Source: Fen-1254 sp963769605 (lineage in GTDB: Bacteria > Bacteroidota > Ignavibacteria > UBA10030). Taken from it: DNA of 64,000 nt. The notes under the pieces were generated by a model that had not been told where the DNA came from, did no database searches, and saw only the letters and a program-made list of their open reading frames with translations. The position numbers were made by a program, and so were the translations under genes. Positions 1 to 8,829 of the stretch are shown here, in pieces (position 1 is the first letter of the stretch; every line of letters begins with the position of its first letter). Location: assembly GCA_963769605.1 (NCBI GenBank), contig CAVYML010000004.1, positions 124,001-188,000 on the forward strand, in the 5' to 3' direction.

Positions 1-781
1 GTCGCAAATGTATAATGACGTTTTAAAAGCGAATCGAGAAGAGTACGAAGCGTCTGTTCTGCAGATCCGGAAGTAGATTTATTGTCGTGAAAAAGGAGGA
101 TGTCTCCTCCTTTAAAAGTCCGCCCGGCAAGAGATCGATCGAACGTATTTTTCCGGTGAAGATAATCTTTGGAATCAAACGACCAGAGTACCGGCTTTAA
201 AGAACATTGCGCGGCAATCTTAAGCGTCTCAATGCGAAAATAACCGTACGGCGGCCGAAAAAATTTCGGCGTCGTGAGAGTATATTTTATAATCGCATCA
301 TTTGTTTTCAATAATTCGTCGTGGGTAACAGCCGCACTGCACCAGAAGAGATTTCTATGCATAAATCCGTGATTTTCCGCGGAATGTCCTTCTTCGGCAA
401 TGCGGCGCGCAAGTTCAGGATATCGTTCGATATGTTCGCCGTTGAGAAAAAAAGCAGCTTTAATACCATACTGCCTGAGTATATCCAGAACAGCAGGAGT
501 CGCTGCAGGATGAGGCCCGTCGTCGAATGTCAGATGAATGCTCGGCGATTGCGTTCTGCAAAGAATCGATGGAAACAATCGCTCTATCACTGAAATAGGA
601 TATTTCAAGGTAAATGCCAATGTGTTATTAAATGCCCAGTCTGCATTGTAGCCGCAACCGTTAGTCGATTTAGCGGGAGGTGGTGCGGATCCTCCGACAC
701 CACCAAAACGCCGCCGGCTGCAGAAAAACAATTTCTGTGATAATCACTCAAAACTCTGTCATACCATGCGAAGAAATTCAT
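1..781 (-). pseudogene. Polysaccharide deacetylase (NodB fold), 3' end outside window, 5' end broken by a repeat
   Basis: Reading the minus strand, the segment from about 645 down to 1 encodes a NodB-type carbohydrate esterase. The metal-binding motif LTFDDGPHP is near 536-510, followed by a histidine motif in SAENHGFMH, then RPPYGYF, LWSFDSKDY and LLFHDN. All five catalytic motifs of the family are visible, and the frame runs off the left edge. A natural start would be the ATG at 781, which overlaps the TGA of the upstream glycosyltransferase (ATGA) and gives MNFFAWYDRVLSDYHRN. That frame does not join the deacetylase frame, because a dispersed hairpin repeat (646-705) lies between them and shifts the phase. 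Translation could restart at an internal GTG near 590 (MIERLF). The gene is therefore either disrupted or shortened at its N-terminus. Its role is likely N- or O-deacetylation of an exported glycan or lipid-linked sugar made by the neighbouring glycosyltransferases. Confidence 0.75.
646..705 (+). repeat. Dispersed hairpin repeat A, short copy inside the deacetylase 5' region
   Basis: This copy begins TTGTAGCCGCAACC and ends CCTCCGACACCACC, with GCGGGAGGTGGTGCGG between. It matches the order of blocks in the longer copies at 12734, 14132 and 60954 (TTGTAGCCGC, GGGAGGTCGTCGCGG, CCGACACCACC). It lies between the predicted start and the catalytic part of the deacetylase. Confidence 0.7.
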
Positions 782-1902
782 TTCACGACTGTATCGTTAC
801 GTCCTCTCCAGCGAAGCGGTGCCAGCTGCCCGATAGCTGCCGCAATGAGAATATACGGAACATGCAGAAGCTCTGCAATGAAAAAATGGAAGACCGGGAT
901 GCGCTGTTCCCAGAGCTTTGCGCCTATGCGCAGGGTCAGGAAATCGACCGCAATTTTTCCTGCATAACCGACCGCGAGAGGCAGCCAGAGCTGCGGTGAC
1001 CAAAACAGAAGCGCAGCACAGAACGCCGTACTCAGGAAAAAAAGATACAAACAAAAAAGTTCCAGAAGTATAGTCCAATCGGAATAATGTCCTTTCTTAG
1101 CTGCCCAGCGCAGGCGCTGGCGGAAAAAAGAAGCGGGATCATTGTTCGATTTTGTCGAGACGACGGCCGGATATTCCCATGCAAAATCAATGGAGCCGAT
1201 ATGCCGGCTCACCATGATGTTCATCAGCATTTCATCGTCGTTTGCCGCACTGCCGGAACCAAAACCGCCTGCAATAAAAAAAGCATCGCGCCTGTATGCA
1301 AGATTGGCGCCGTTGCAAATAATGGGTCGTTTCGATCCGATCAGTCCCGCTCCGACGCAAATGAGGCCGAGAAATTCGAGTTTTTCCATTTTAGAAAAAA
1401 ACGACGATCCGCCTGTTTCCAAAACCGGACCTGCAACCATAACCACGCCTTTTGTAAAATGACGCACCATAGTCAAAGTCCAGTTATTCGAGACCGTGCA
1501 ATCTGCATCGGTGGTAAGTATAATTTCGCCTTTTGCTTCTTCGATTCCGCGTGCAAGAGCCGCAGGTTTGCCGCTCCGGTCTGCATCCGCAGAAAGAATT
1601 TTAAGATTCCGAAAAGATTTGCTTAACTCTGAAAGTTTTTGAAATGTTCCGTCCGTCGAATGGTCGTCGATAACGATCACTTCAAAGCGATTCTTCTGAT
1701 AATTTTGCAGCAGCAGGGAATGAAGGCACCTGCCGATGTTCCGTTCTTCATTCCGCGCCGCTACGACGATGCTCGCAAAGGGAATTTTTTCTTCAAGAGG
1801 CTGCCGGATTAATTTTGCGAAGCCAAGCTGAACGCGGGCGAGGAAGAAAAGATAATACAGCGTAAAAAAACAAAGACAGATAAGAGCGATAGTTTCACAC
1901 AC
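778..1902 (-). CDS. Membrane glycosyltransferase family 2
   Basis: A processive-type GT2 enzyme of about 375 residues. An N-terminal membrane segment (ALICLCFFTLYYLFFLA) precedes the GT-A domain. Nucleotide-binding motifs are ASIVVAARNEE and VIDDHSTDGT; the metal-binding motif is TTDADC; the acceptor motif is QRLRW. Three or so hydrophobic segments follow at the C-terminus. The frame is open up to an ATG at 1995, but that would overlap the upstream gene by about 80 bases and read its C-terminal codons out of frame. I prefer the GTG at 1902, just after the upstream stop. It sits in a minus-strand operon with a second GT2, a YbhN-like membrane protein and a deacetylase, so it probably transfers a sugar to a lipid acceptor. 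The substrate cannot be read from the sequence. Confidence 0.85.
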   Translation of the reverse strand: MCETIALICLCFFTLYYLFFLARVQLGFAKLIRQPLEEKIPFASIVVAARNEERNIGRCLHSLLLQNYQKNRFEVIVIDDHSTDGTFQKLSELSKSFRNLKILSADADRSGKPAALARGIEEAKGEIILTTDADCTVSNNWTLTMVRHFTKGVVMVAGPVLETGGSSFFSKMEKLEFLGLICVGAGLIGSKRPIICNGANLAYRRDAFFIAGGFGSGSAANDDEMLMNIMVSRHIGSIDFAWEYPAVVSTKSNNDPASFFRQRLRWAAKKGHYSDWTILLELFCLYLFFLSTAFCAALLFWSPQLWLPLAVGYAGKIAVDFLTLRIGAKLWEQRIPVFHFFIAELLHVPYILIAAAIGQLAPLRWRGRNDTVVK

Positions 1903-1913
1903 AAAAATATCCG

Positions 1914-2900
1914 TTACGGTTGTTTGTTGAATAGTTGACGTGAAGCGCTGAAAAAAGCCGAAAAGTCCATCGACCGGATAAATGGAATGCCGCAAAGCGC
2001 CGGCAGAAAAACATTGGCAAAGAAAATCAGCAGGGAAACATTGACGGAAGCGTCGTAAGAAACGGCAAAATGGGAAAAAACATACACGGAAGTCAGTTCC
2101 CGTACGCCAAGATCGCCGATGGAGAACGGCACGAATGATTTAAGAAACAAAACCAGGGATGTTCCCATAAACGCGGCGCCGGGAGATACGGGAACAAATG
2201 CATTGAAGAAAAAATACATCTGCAAACATATTGCGCCCCAGAACAGGAACGCAAAGAGAAGGGAAAACATTTGCCGCCGGCGATTGATGCTGAACATGCC
2301 GGCGACGATGCGTTCAAGCATCGGAAAACGGGAAATATATCTGGAAAAAATAAAACGGGAATTGCCGAAAATCGCAAAAGCGAAAAGGCTCAGGAGCAAA
2401 AGGAGAAAAGAAAGCGCTGCCGCAGCCGTACTGCCGGGGAATAACACAGGCGCCAGACACAGAGCGCCGGTCATGCAAAAAACCAGAAGCGTCTGAATAC
2501 GATCGAGGAATGTCAATCCGATGACCATGGATTTTTTTGTCTCGGTCAGGTGCAGCGTGCGGCCTGCAAAATCGCCGATTTCTGCCGGAGTGAACGATCC
2601 GATTGTAATACCGAGCATAACGGATCGGATGGTCTCAAGCCACGATGGGTGTTCCTTTATCGAACGGAGCAGAATGTTCCATCGGATGATGCGGATACCG
2701 AGATTAACCGGAACAAGAGCAAATCCGGCGAGAAGAAACCGGATATCGGCAGCAGCAAAAAGACGAACGATGGAATGCACATCGACAAGCCTAAAAACAA
2801 AATACAATGCTATAGCAGCAAAAAATAATTTGCTCGCAAATACAATCCACGGATGTGTTATAAAGCTCCGGCACCGTTCTGTAAATGCTGAAATTTTCAT
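1914..2900 (-). CDS. YbhN/AglD-type integral membrane protein (lysylphosphatidylglycerol synthase TM region family)
   Basis: About 328 residues with eight or so hydrophobic segments, for example IVFASKLFFAAIALYFVF and ALSFLLLLLSLFAFAIF. It shows the family features FALVPVNLGIRIIRW near the N-terminus, GDFAGRTLHL in the middle and SIGDLGVRELTSVYVF towards the C-terminus. The family (UPF0104, PF03706) is linked to flipping or modification of lipid-linked glycans, and members often sit beside GT2 genes as here. The start at 2900 is chosen because its ATG overlaps the stop of the preceding GT2 (ATGA) and has GGAAAG just upstream. An alternative start lies at 2915. Function is inferred from family and context only. 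Confidence 0.8.
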   Translation of the reverse strand: MKISAFTERCRSFITHPWIVFASKLFFAAIALYFVFRLVDVHSIVRLFAAADIRFLLAGFALVPVNLGIRIIRWNILLRSIKEHPSWLETIRSVMLGITIGSFTPAEIGDFAGRTLHLTETKKSMVIGLTFLDRIQTLLVFCMTGALCLAPVLFPGSTAAAALSFLLLLLSLFAFAIFGNSRFIFSRYISRFPMLERIVAGMFSINRRRQMFSLLFAFLFWGAICLQMYFFFNAFVPVSPGAAFMGTSLVLFLKSFVPFSIGDLGVRELTSVYVFSHFAVSYDASVNVSLLIFFANVFLPALCGIPFIRSMDFSAFFSASRQLFNKQP

Positions 2901-4024
2901 TTTGATGCTTTCCATTCGAACGAAAAAATAAGGCCGAGCGGACCGATGCAGACGTTATACAGAAGATATAAAATCTCCATCCAGACGAATTTTGGAATCA
3001 TGCCGTCGACTTCAAATTTCCCGGAACATAGTCCGATCAACATGGCGTCTGAAGCGAATTTCAGGCCGAAACAAATGATAAAAAAAACGGCATGTTCCGG
3101 AACAAGAAATACCGCCGGCAAAGCGCACAGTAATGCAAGGTTGGAAAAATGATATGCCGCAAAAAATAGTTTCATAGGAATCGTGAAAAATTGCGCTGCG
3201 GAGAAGTGACGTTTGCGCTGTTCCACGAATTGCCGGAAACTCTGCGGAGGAAGAGTGGGAACATGGGATTCGCGGTTCACGAGGTATTGAATTTTCCATT
3301 GCGTTGTACGGCGAACATGCTGGAGAAACAGATCGTCATCGCCGCTTATCGAGCGCTTAATCGATTCAAAACCTCCGGCTTCTTTGTAAACGGAAGCGCG
3401 ATAAGCCAGATTACGCCCTGTGCAGAGCCAGCCGAGTTTCCAGCCGATGGAACCGCCCGCCCATATCCCTGCGCGGAATTCTTCGTAAGCGATAAATGAA
3501 TAAAAGAGACGATTCCATCCGCTGGAGCCGCAAGGAATTTCATACGGAGAGAAGCCTGCTGTAAGGCCTATTTCCGGCTCAAATGATAAAACGATATTAC
3601 GTAGCCATCTGGGCGGTGGAAAGCTGTCTGCATCGGTGAAACAAAGAATTTCCCCTTTTGCTTCCCGGATACCGGAAGCCAATGCGTTTTTTTTTGCCGG
3701 CATATCGGAAGGAACTTCGGTTATCGTAAGAATCCTGAGTTTTGGCCATCTGCCGGCAAAAGCATTAGCTTTTTCAAGCGTCCGGTCTGTCGATCGGTCG
3801 TTGACAAGAATAATTTCGAAATTATTGTAATCCTGCACCAATAAACAATTCAGAAGCCGGTCGATATTTTTTTCTTCATTGCGTGCTGCCACAATAACGG
3901 ACACAAAGGGTTTATCCTTGGACAGATGCAGAGGCAGGCGGAAGACACCGAGCATCAAAGCGCAATGAACGCCAGCATAAAAAATACCGGAGAGAAGCAG
4001 AATAAATGTGAATGCTGTGACCAT
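2897..4024 (-). CDS. Membrane glycosyltransferase family 2
   Basis: A GT2 enzyme of about 375 residues and the first gene of the minus-strand operon. An N-terminal membrane anchor (AFTFILLLSGIFYAGVHCAL) is followed by VSVIVAARNEEKN, LVNDRSTDRT, CFTDADSF and the acceptor motif QFVEQRKRHFSAAQ, with C-terminal membrane segments. It is a paralogue of the GT2 at 778-1902. The ATG at 4024 is preferred because it has GAG at good spacing; a TTG at 4063 is also in frame. The gene overlaps the YbhN-like gene by four bases, implying translational coupling. Confidence 0.85.
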   Translation of the reverse strand: MVTAFTFILLLSGIFYAGVHCALMLGVFRLPLHLSKDKPFVSVIVAARNEEKNIDRLLNCLLVQDYNNFEIILVNDRSTDRTLEKANAFAGRWPKLRILTITEVPSDMPAKKNALASGIREAKGEILCFTDADSFPPPRWLRNIVLSFEPEIGLTAGFSPYEIPCGSSGWNRLFYSFIAYEEFRAGIWAGGSIGWKLGWLCTGRNLAYRASVYKEAGGFESIKRSISGDDDLFLQHVRRTTQWKIQYLVNRESHVPTLPPQSFRQFVEQRKRHFSAAQFFTIPMKLFFAAYHFSNLALLCALPAVFLVPEHAVFFIICFGLKFASDAMLIGLCSGKFEVDGMIPKFVWMEILYLLYNVCIGPLGLIFSFEWKASK

Positions 4025-4073
4025 TATATGCTCAAAGATGTCAAATAATCGATCGGAATGCAATCTCTTTTAA

Positions 4074-4215
4074 ATTGTAAACTGTGAATTGTGAACAGTA
4101 AACTGATGAACTAAATAACCTAATAACTGACGAACTAAACAACGTTGCACCTCCGCACGGTAGCACCGCTGAATAGCAACACCTTTTTTGCAGTTCACAG
4201 TTCGCAGTTTTCAGT
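4074..4215. repeat. Heptamer tandem repeats between divergent genes
   Basis: The gap between the leftward operon and the rightward M16 gene contains degenerate period-7 units: TAAACTG/GAACAGT forms at 4076-4105 and CAGTTCA/CAGTTCG/CAGTTTT forms at 4194-4220. GCACCTCCGCACGG lies between them. A promoter pair is expected here because the genes diverge, but I could not pick convincing boxes. Confidence 0.6.
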
Positions 4216-4316
4216 TTGCAGCTTTATCGCTCATTGCTTCTCTTCCAAAAATCCGGTATCTTTCCAATAAGTGGTGAAAATCATTGCCAAAAACGCAGTA
4301 TTTATCCTGAGGACTC

Positions 4317-5624
4317 TTGAAAAGATTAAAAAGCCATACGCTTTCGAAGCTGTTTATTCCCGAAACCGATAAAGCCGTTTCGAGTTCATATAAGAAGACT
4401 GTCATGCCCAACGGTGTGAGGATTGTTTCTGAATATTTGCCGCATGTCCGTTCCGTCTCTCTTGGCATCTGGGTGGATATCGGATCGCGCTATGAAACTT
4501 CCCTTGACAATGGAATCACGCATTTTATCGAACACATGGTTTTCAAAGGAACCAGGAGGCGGAGCACGCTGGCAATTGCCCAGAGCTTAGAGATGGTAGG
4601 AGGCTACCTGAATGCTTTTACGGGCAAGGAACATACATGTTTTTATGCAAGGGTTCTCGATGAGCATGTGGAACTTGCTATGGATGTCCTGTCGGATATG
4701 ATCGTCAATCCGACATTTCCTTCCAAAGAAATCATCAAAGAAAAGAACGTTGTTATCGAAGAATTGCACGAGACGGAAGACGATCCGGACGATGTCATAC
4801 ACGATTATTTCGAAAAGGTTTTATTCGGCACGCATCCTTTAGCTCTGCCGATAATCGGGACGGAAAAGAGCATCCGCGCTTTTACTCGAAAACAGTTGTC
4901 AATCTTTCGCCGGACCCATTATGCGGCAGATAGGTTAGTCGTGGCGGCGGCAGGGAATGTCACACACGAAGAAGTTGTCCGGCTAAGTCATCGCTATCTG
5001 GGCGATTTAAAGCCTTCCGGGAGGATGGAACAGACGCCGGCTGCTGCCATTCCGTCTCCATCGCACGGGCGATTTGAATATAAAAGACATATTACACAAT
5101 CGCATATTTGCATGGGTACAGTCGGATTCGATATACGGCACAAAAAGCGGTTTCCGCTGCAGGTCCTGAGCACGCTCATGGGCGATGGAATGAGTTCGCG
5201 CCTTTTCCAGAATATCCGGGAAAAGTACGGCTTTGCGTATGCGGTGTACAGCTTCAACAATCATCTTTCGGATACCGGTTCCTTCGGCGCCTATATCGGT
5301 ACCGACGATCAGCATGTCGACCGCTGCATCGACCTGCTCTGGAAGGAATTCAAAAATTTACAATCGGTTTCCATTAAGAAAAAAGAAATAGATCGTGCAA
5401 AATCGCAGCTCAAAGGAAGTTTAATGCTCGGCCTGGAAAGCACATCCAACCGCATGATCAGGCTGGGAAGCTCGGAATTGTACTTCGGGGAATTGACATC
5501 CCAGGACGCAATTCTTAAAATGATTGACGATGTCACAATAGATCAAGTGGAAGAAGTTGCACAAGAATTGTTTCACGATTCGAGATTTATTACGATTATT
5601 TTTAGACCGGAAGAGAAGAAGTAA
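4317..5624 (+). CDS. M16 family zinc metalloprotease (processing-peptidase-like)
   Basis: 435 residues, the usual length for a bacterial single-subunit M16B peptidase. The inverted zinc site HFIEH is at about residues 64-68, with the distal glutamate expected in the VVIEELHETEDDPDD stretch. The C-terminal half carries the structural repeat with GDGMSSRLFQNIREKYGFAYAVYSF. These enzymes degrade peptides or process exported proteins. The start is a TTG at 4317 with GAGG a few bases upstream; the first ATG alternative is 29 codons later, at 4404. An aminotransferase gene follows on the same strand. Confidence 0.9.
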   Translation: MKRLKSHTLSKLFIPETDKAVSSSYKKTVMPNGVRIVSEYLPHVRSVSLGIWVDIGSRYETSLDNGITHFIEHMVFKGTRRRSTLAIAQSLEMVGGYLNAFTGKEHTCFYARVLDEHVELAMDVLSDMIVNPTFPSKEIIKEKNVVIEELHETEDDPDDVIHDYFEKVLFGTHPLALPIIGTEKSIRAFTRKQLSIFRRTHYAADRLVVAAAGNVTHEEVVRLSHRYLGDLKPSGRMEQTPAAAIPSPSHGRFEYKRHITQSHICMGTVGFDIRHKKRFPLQVLSTLMGDGMSSRLFQNIREKYGFAYAVYSFNNHLSDTGSFGAYIGTDDQHVDRCIDLLWKEFKNLQSVSIKKKEIDRAKSQLKGSLMLGLESTSNRMIRLGSSELYFGELTSQDAILKMIDDVTIDQVEEVAQELFHDSRFITIIFRPEEKK

Positions 5625-5709
5625 CTGTGGAAAAGAAATCGCGAATCGCAGATTGTCAATTGTAAACTGCTGATATAGATTTTTTTAAATTCATTCACAA
5701 GGAAATACC

Positions 5710-6933
5710 ATGAGTGATTCATCGATAAAAACAAATAAAGTCTCCATTTCAAAACGCGCAAGAGAAATACAGGGTTCGCCTATACGCAAACTTGCTTTTA
5801 GCGCCGAAGCAAGAAAAAAAGAAGGTATAAAAGTTTTCCATTTGAATATCGGTCAGCCCGATTTGCCGTCGCCGATTGCAGTACGGGATTTTATGCATTC
5901 ATTTTCGGAAAAAACCATCGAATACGCACCGTCGAACGGGCTGCCGCAGGTTTTGAATGCATGGAAAAATTACTTTTTCCATTGCGGCATACATTATCAC
6001 GAAAATGAAATGGTCGTTACAACCGGAGGTTCGGAGGCGCTGATCTTTGCACTTTGCGCTGTCTGTGATCCGGGAGATAATGTCATCGTCTTCGAGCCTT
6101 TCTATACGAATTATGCGGGATTTGCTTCGATCGCCAATGCAAATTTGACGCCGATTCCGTTGCGCATACAGGACAGTTTTCAATTGCCTTCGAAAGAGGA
6201 AATAGAAAAACATATCACGCCGAGAACAAAGGCAATTCTGTTTTGCAATCCTTCCAACCCCACCGGAAAAGTGTACCGCAAAGAAGAACTGCGTGAACTG
6301 GTAGATCTGGCGCTTGAATATAATCTTTTCCTTATATCCGATGAAGTATACAGGGAATTTGCCTACGAAAAAAAACCTATCAGCATCGCGAATATTCCGG
6401 AAGTTTTCGAACAGGCTATTTTGGTCGATAGCTGTTCAAAACGGTTCAATATGTGCGGAGCAAGAGTGGGTGTTCTGGCGACGAAGAACAGGGAAGTTCT
6501 CGATGCGGTTTTAAAATTCGGAATGGCAAGATTATCGGTGGCAACGATGGAACAACTTTCTATGGTTCCGATGTTAAATAATCCGAATACCTTCGTCAAG
6601 CCGATGGTGGAAGAATTCCGCAGGCGGCGCGATGCAGTATATGAGAGTTTGACGAAAATTCCGGATGTGACATATTACAAACCGGAAGGAGCATTTTATA
6701 TTGTCGTCGGACTGCCGGTGAACGATGCGGAGCACTTTGCAAAATGGATGATAGAAGAATTCGACGATAAGAACGAGACCGTTTTAGTAGCTCCGGCACA
6801 AGGATTTTATGCAACGCCGGGAAAAGGAAAAAACGAGGTTCGTTTGGCCTTTATGCTGAACGTCCCGGATTTGCAGCGTTCGCTCGAGATTATAGAAAAA
6901 GCCCTCAATGTCTATAGAGGACAGTTTATTTAA
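5710..6933 (+). CDS. Pyridoxal-phosphate aminotransferase, class I/II
   Basis: 407 residues. The fold-type I features are visible in order: NIGQPDLPSP near the N-terminus, TTGGSEALIFAL, FCNPSNPTGKVY, ISDEVYREF, the PLP lysine in SCSKRFNMCGARVG, and a C-terminal VRLAFMLN. It most resembles aspartate or aromatic aminotransferases of the AspC type. The substrate is not certain. AAGGAA precedes the ATG. It may be co-transcribed with the upstream peptidase; the gap holds a short stretch of repeat-like sequence. Confidence 0.9.
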   Translation: MSDSSIKTNKVSISKRAREIQGSPIRKLAFSAEARKKEGIKVFHLNIGQPDLPSPIAVRDFMHSFSEKTIEYAPSNGLPQVLNAWKNYFFHCGIHYHENEMVVTTGGSEALIFALCAVCDPGDNVIVFEPFYTNYAGFASIANANLTPIPLRIQDSFQLPSKEEIEKHITPRTKAILFCNPSNPTGKVYRKEELRELVDLALEYNLFLISDEVYREFAYEKKPISIANIPEVFEQAILVDSCSKRFNMCGARVGVLATKNREVLDAVLKFGMARLSVATMEQLSMVPMLNNPNTFVKPMVEEFRRRRDAVYESLTKIPDVTYYKPEGAFYIVVGLPVNDAEHFAKWMIEEFDDKNETVLVAPAQGFYATPGKGKNEVRLAFMLNVPDLQRSLEIIEKALNVYRGQFI

Positions 6934-6935
6934 GA

Positions 6936-7015
6936 GCAGTAAATAGTTCTTAGTTCGTTGTTCTTAGTTCGTAGCTAAAAAGAACTACGCACCAAGCACT
7001 AAGCACTACGAACAT
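6936..7015. repeat. Heptamer tandem repeat, AGTTCGT/AGCACTA type
   Basis: Degenerate period-7 sequence (TAGTTCTTAGTTCGTTG... and AAGCACTAAGCACTACG) fills the gap between the aminotransferase and nuoG. Confidence 0.6.
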
Positions 7016-7030
7016 CTTCATAGTTTTGAT

Positions 7031-8686
7031 ATGATTAAAATCAACATAGACGGCAAAGAATTCCAGGTAGACCCGAAAAGCACCATTATCGAAGCGGCTG
7101 CTCTGAATGGAATAGAGATTCCGCATTTTTGCTGGCATCCGAAACTTACCGTTTCCGGAAACTGCCGGATGTGCCTTGTCGAAGTAGAAAAAATGCCGAA
7201 GCTTGTTATCGCATGCGCCACACAGGTTGCCGAAGGGATGGCCGTAAAAACACGGAGCGAAAAAGTTATCAAGGCGCGGAATGCCGTTATGGAATTCCTG
7301 CTCATCAACCATCCTCTCGATTGCCCGATTTGCGATGAAGCAGGGGAATGCAAACTTCAGGATTACGCGTATAAGTACAGCTCAGGAATCAGCAGGTTCC
7401 GGGAAGATAAGGTTCACAAGCCCAAACGGATCGAACTGGGTCCGAATGTTTTACTGGACGATGAACGCTGCATTATGTGTTCGCGCTGCATTCGTTTTTC
7501 TGAAGAAATTGCCGGTCAAAAAGTTCTGACCTTTACCGAACGGGGCACACATGTCGTTCTCAGGACATTCCCCGGAACGCAATTGGATAATCCATACTCG
7601 ATGAATGTTATAGAGATCTGTCCCGTAGGCGCGCTTACAAGCAAAAATTTTCGTTTCAAATCGCGCGTGTGGGAAATGTCCTCGACGGAAAGCATTTGCA
7701 CAGTCTGTGCCCGCGGCTGCAACGCAAATGTATGGGTCAGGAATAATGAAGTACTCCGATTGACACCGCGCGTGAATGCAGAAGTAAACGATATGTGGAT
7801 GTGCGACGAGGGGCGGCTGAAATCCGTGGAACAGACCAAAGGGGGGAGGGTCTTGAATGGATGTCTTCAAAGAAAAGAAGGTATGCAGGCGGAAGTCGAC
7901 TGGGACGAAGAACTTGCGAGGCTTATTTCCGATCTCAGGACTTATAAGAAAAATGAAATCGCCGGCATTGCTTCTCCTTACGCTTCCAACGAAGATAACT
8001 ATGTTTTTCTCAGGCTCATGCGCGATATTATAGGAACGAAGAATTTATTTTTTCTTTCCCATGCCGGCAGCGGAAAAGACGACAATTTGTTAATTCGCGC
8101 AGATAGGACACCGAACCGGAACGGCGCGCTTCTTCTGGGGCTGCAATCGGGAGATGAAAATGAAAATCGGGAAAAGTTGATTGCAAATATCGTTAAACGG
8201 TCGATTAAAGTTCTTTATGTAATGGAAGATAATATTGCACTCGACCCGAAATTGCTTAAGGTACTGCCGAATCTGGAACTGCTTATCGTTCATGCTGCGG
8301 AACGCAGCCAAACGACGGCTCTGGCCGATCATGTAATTTCCGTCTCGAATGCAATGGAAAAACATGGAACGATGATAAATTTCCAGAAGAGAATTCAACG
8401 TTTGCGGCCTGCTCTCGTGACGGTAGAACAGGAACGTGCGCAGGAAAATTTATCCATGAGCCGGTGGGATGCATTTGCCGCGCCGAATGATAGATGGGGC
8501 AAAGGACCAAGACGGGATGCACGTCCATCATGGCGTGTTCTTCAGGCAGTGGCAAACGGACTGGGCGGTAAAATGAAATTCACATCTGCAGAAGACGTTT
8601 TTAAAGAAATGGCAGAAAAAATTCCGGAGTTTAAAGGACTGAATTATTTGAAGATAGGAGCGAAAGGAGTAGCTTTAAAGCGGTGA
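7031..8686 (+). CDS. nuoG: NADH-quinone oxidoreductase subunit G (NuoG), short form
   Basis: 551 residues. The N-terminal 2Fe-2S ferredoxin domain has CWHPKLTVSGNCRMC and a later cysteine in VIACATQV. The NuoG-specific cluster region reads HPLDCPICDEAGECKLQDY, followed by RCIMCSRCIRF and EICPVGAL for 4Fe-4S clusters. A Moly-4Fe-4S motif (CTVCARGCN) opens a shortened molybdopterin-oxidoreductase-like domain. Full NuoG is often 700-900 residues, so the C-terminal part is reduced, as in several FCB and related bacteria. It acts in the peripheral arm of respiratory complex I and is followed by nuoH and nuoI. Confidence 0.92.
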   Translation: MIKINIDGKEFQVDPKSTIIEAAALNGIEIPHFCWHPKLTVSGNCRMCLVEVEKMPKLVIACATQVAEGMAVKTRSEKVIKARNAVMEFLLINHPLDCPICDEAGECKLQDYAYKYSSGISRFREDKVHKPKRIELGPNVLLDDERCIMCSRCIRFSEEIAGQKVLTFTERGTHVVLRTFPGTQLDNPYSMNVIEICPVGALTSKNFRFKSRVWEMSSTESICTVCARGCNANVWVRNNEVLRLTPRVNAEVNDMWMCDEGRLKSVEQTKGGRVLNGCLQRKEGMQAEVDWDEELARLISDLRTYKKNEIAGIASPYASNEDNYVFLRLMRDIIGTKNLFFLSHAGSGKDDNLLIRADRTPNRNGALLLGLQSGDENENREKLIANIVKRSIKVLYVMEDNIALDPKLLKVLPNLELLIVHAAERSQTTALADHVISVSNAMEKHGTMINFQKRIQRLRPALVTVEQERAQENLSMSRWDAFAAPNDRWGKGPRRDARPSWRVLQAVANGLGGKMKFTSAEDVFKEMAEKIPEFKGLNYLKIGAKGVALKR

Positions 8687-8822
8687 ACTGTGAACTGTGA
8701 ACGTAAACAGCAAACTGTGAACTGTAGCCGCGACGGGTCGTCGCGGAAGAATTTTCAATTGACAATTGCCGATTGAAAATTCTTAACCATTTACTATTCA
8801 CCATTTACTATTTACCATTCAC
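8687..8822. repeat. Heptamer repeats plus a short hairpin repeat A copy between nuoG and nuoH
   Basis: GTGAACTGTGAAC-type heptamers (8687-8722) are followed by GTAGCCGCGACGGGTCGTCGCGG (a repeat A hairpin, about 8723-8750), then CCATTTACTATTCACCATTT-type heptamers (8786-8822). The heptamers create an artificial in-frame N-terminal extension of nuoH. Confidence 0.75.
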
Positions 8823-8829
8823 CGCATAT

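Noticed and set aside
1087..1626. A 179-codon plus-strand open frame
   Set aside because: It is the antisense of a clear GT2 gene and has a cysteine- and arginine-rich composition typical of shadow frames.
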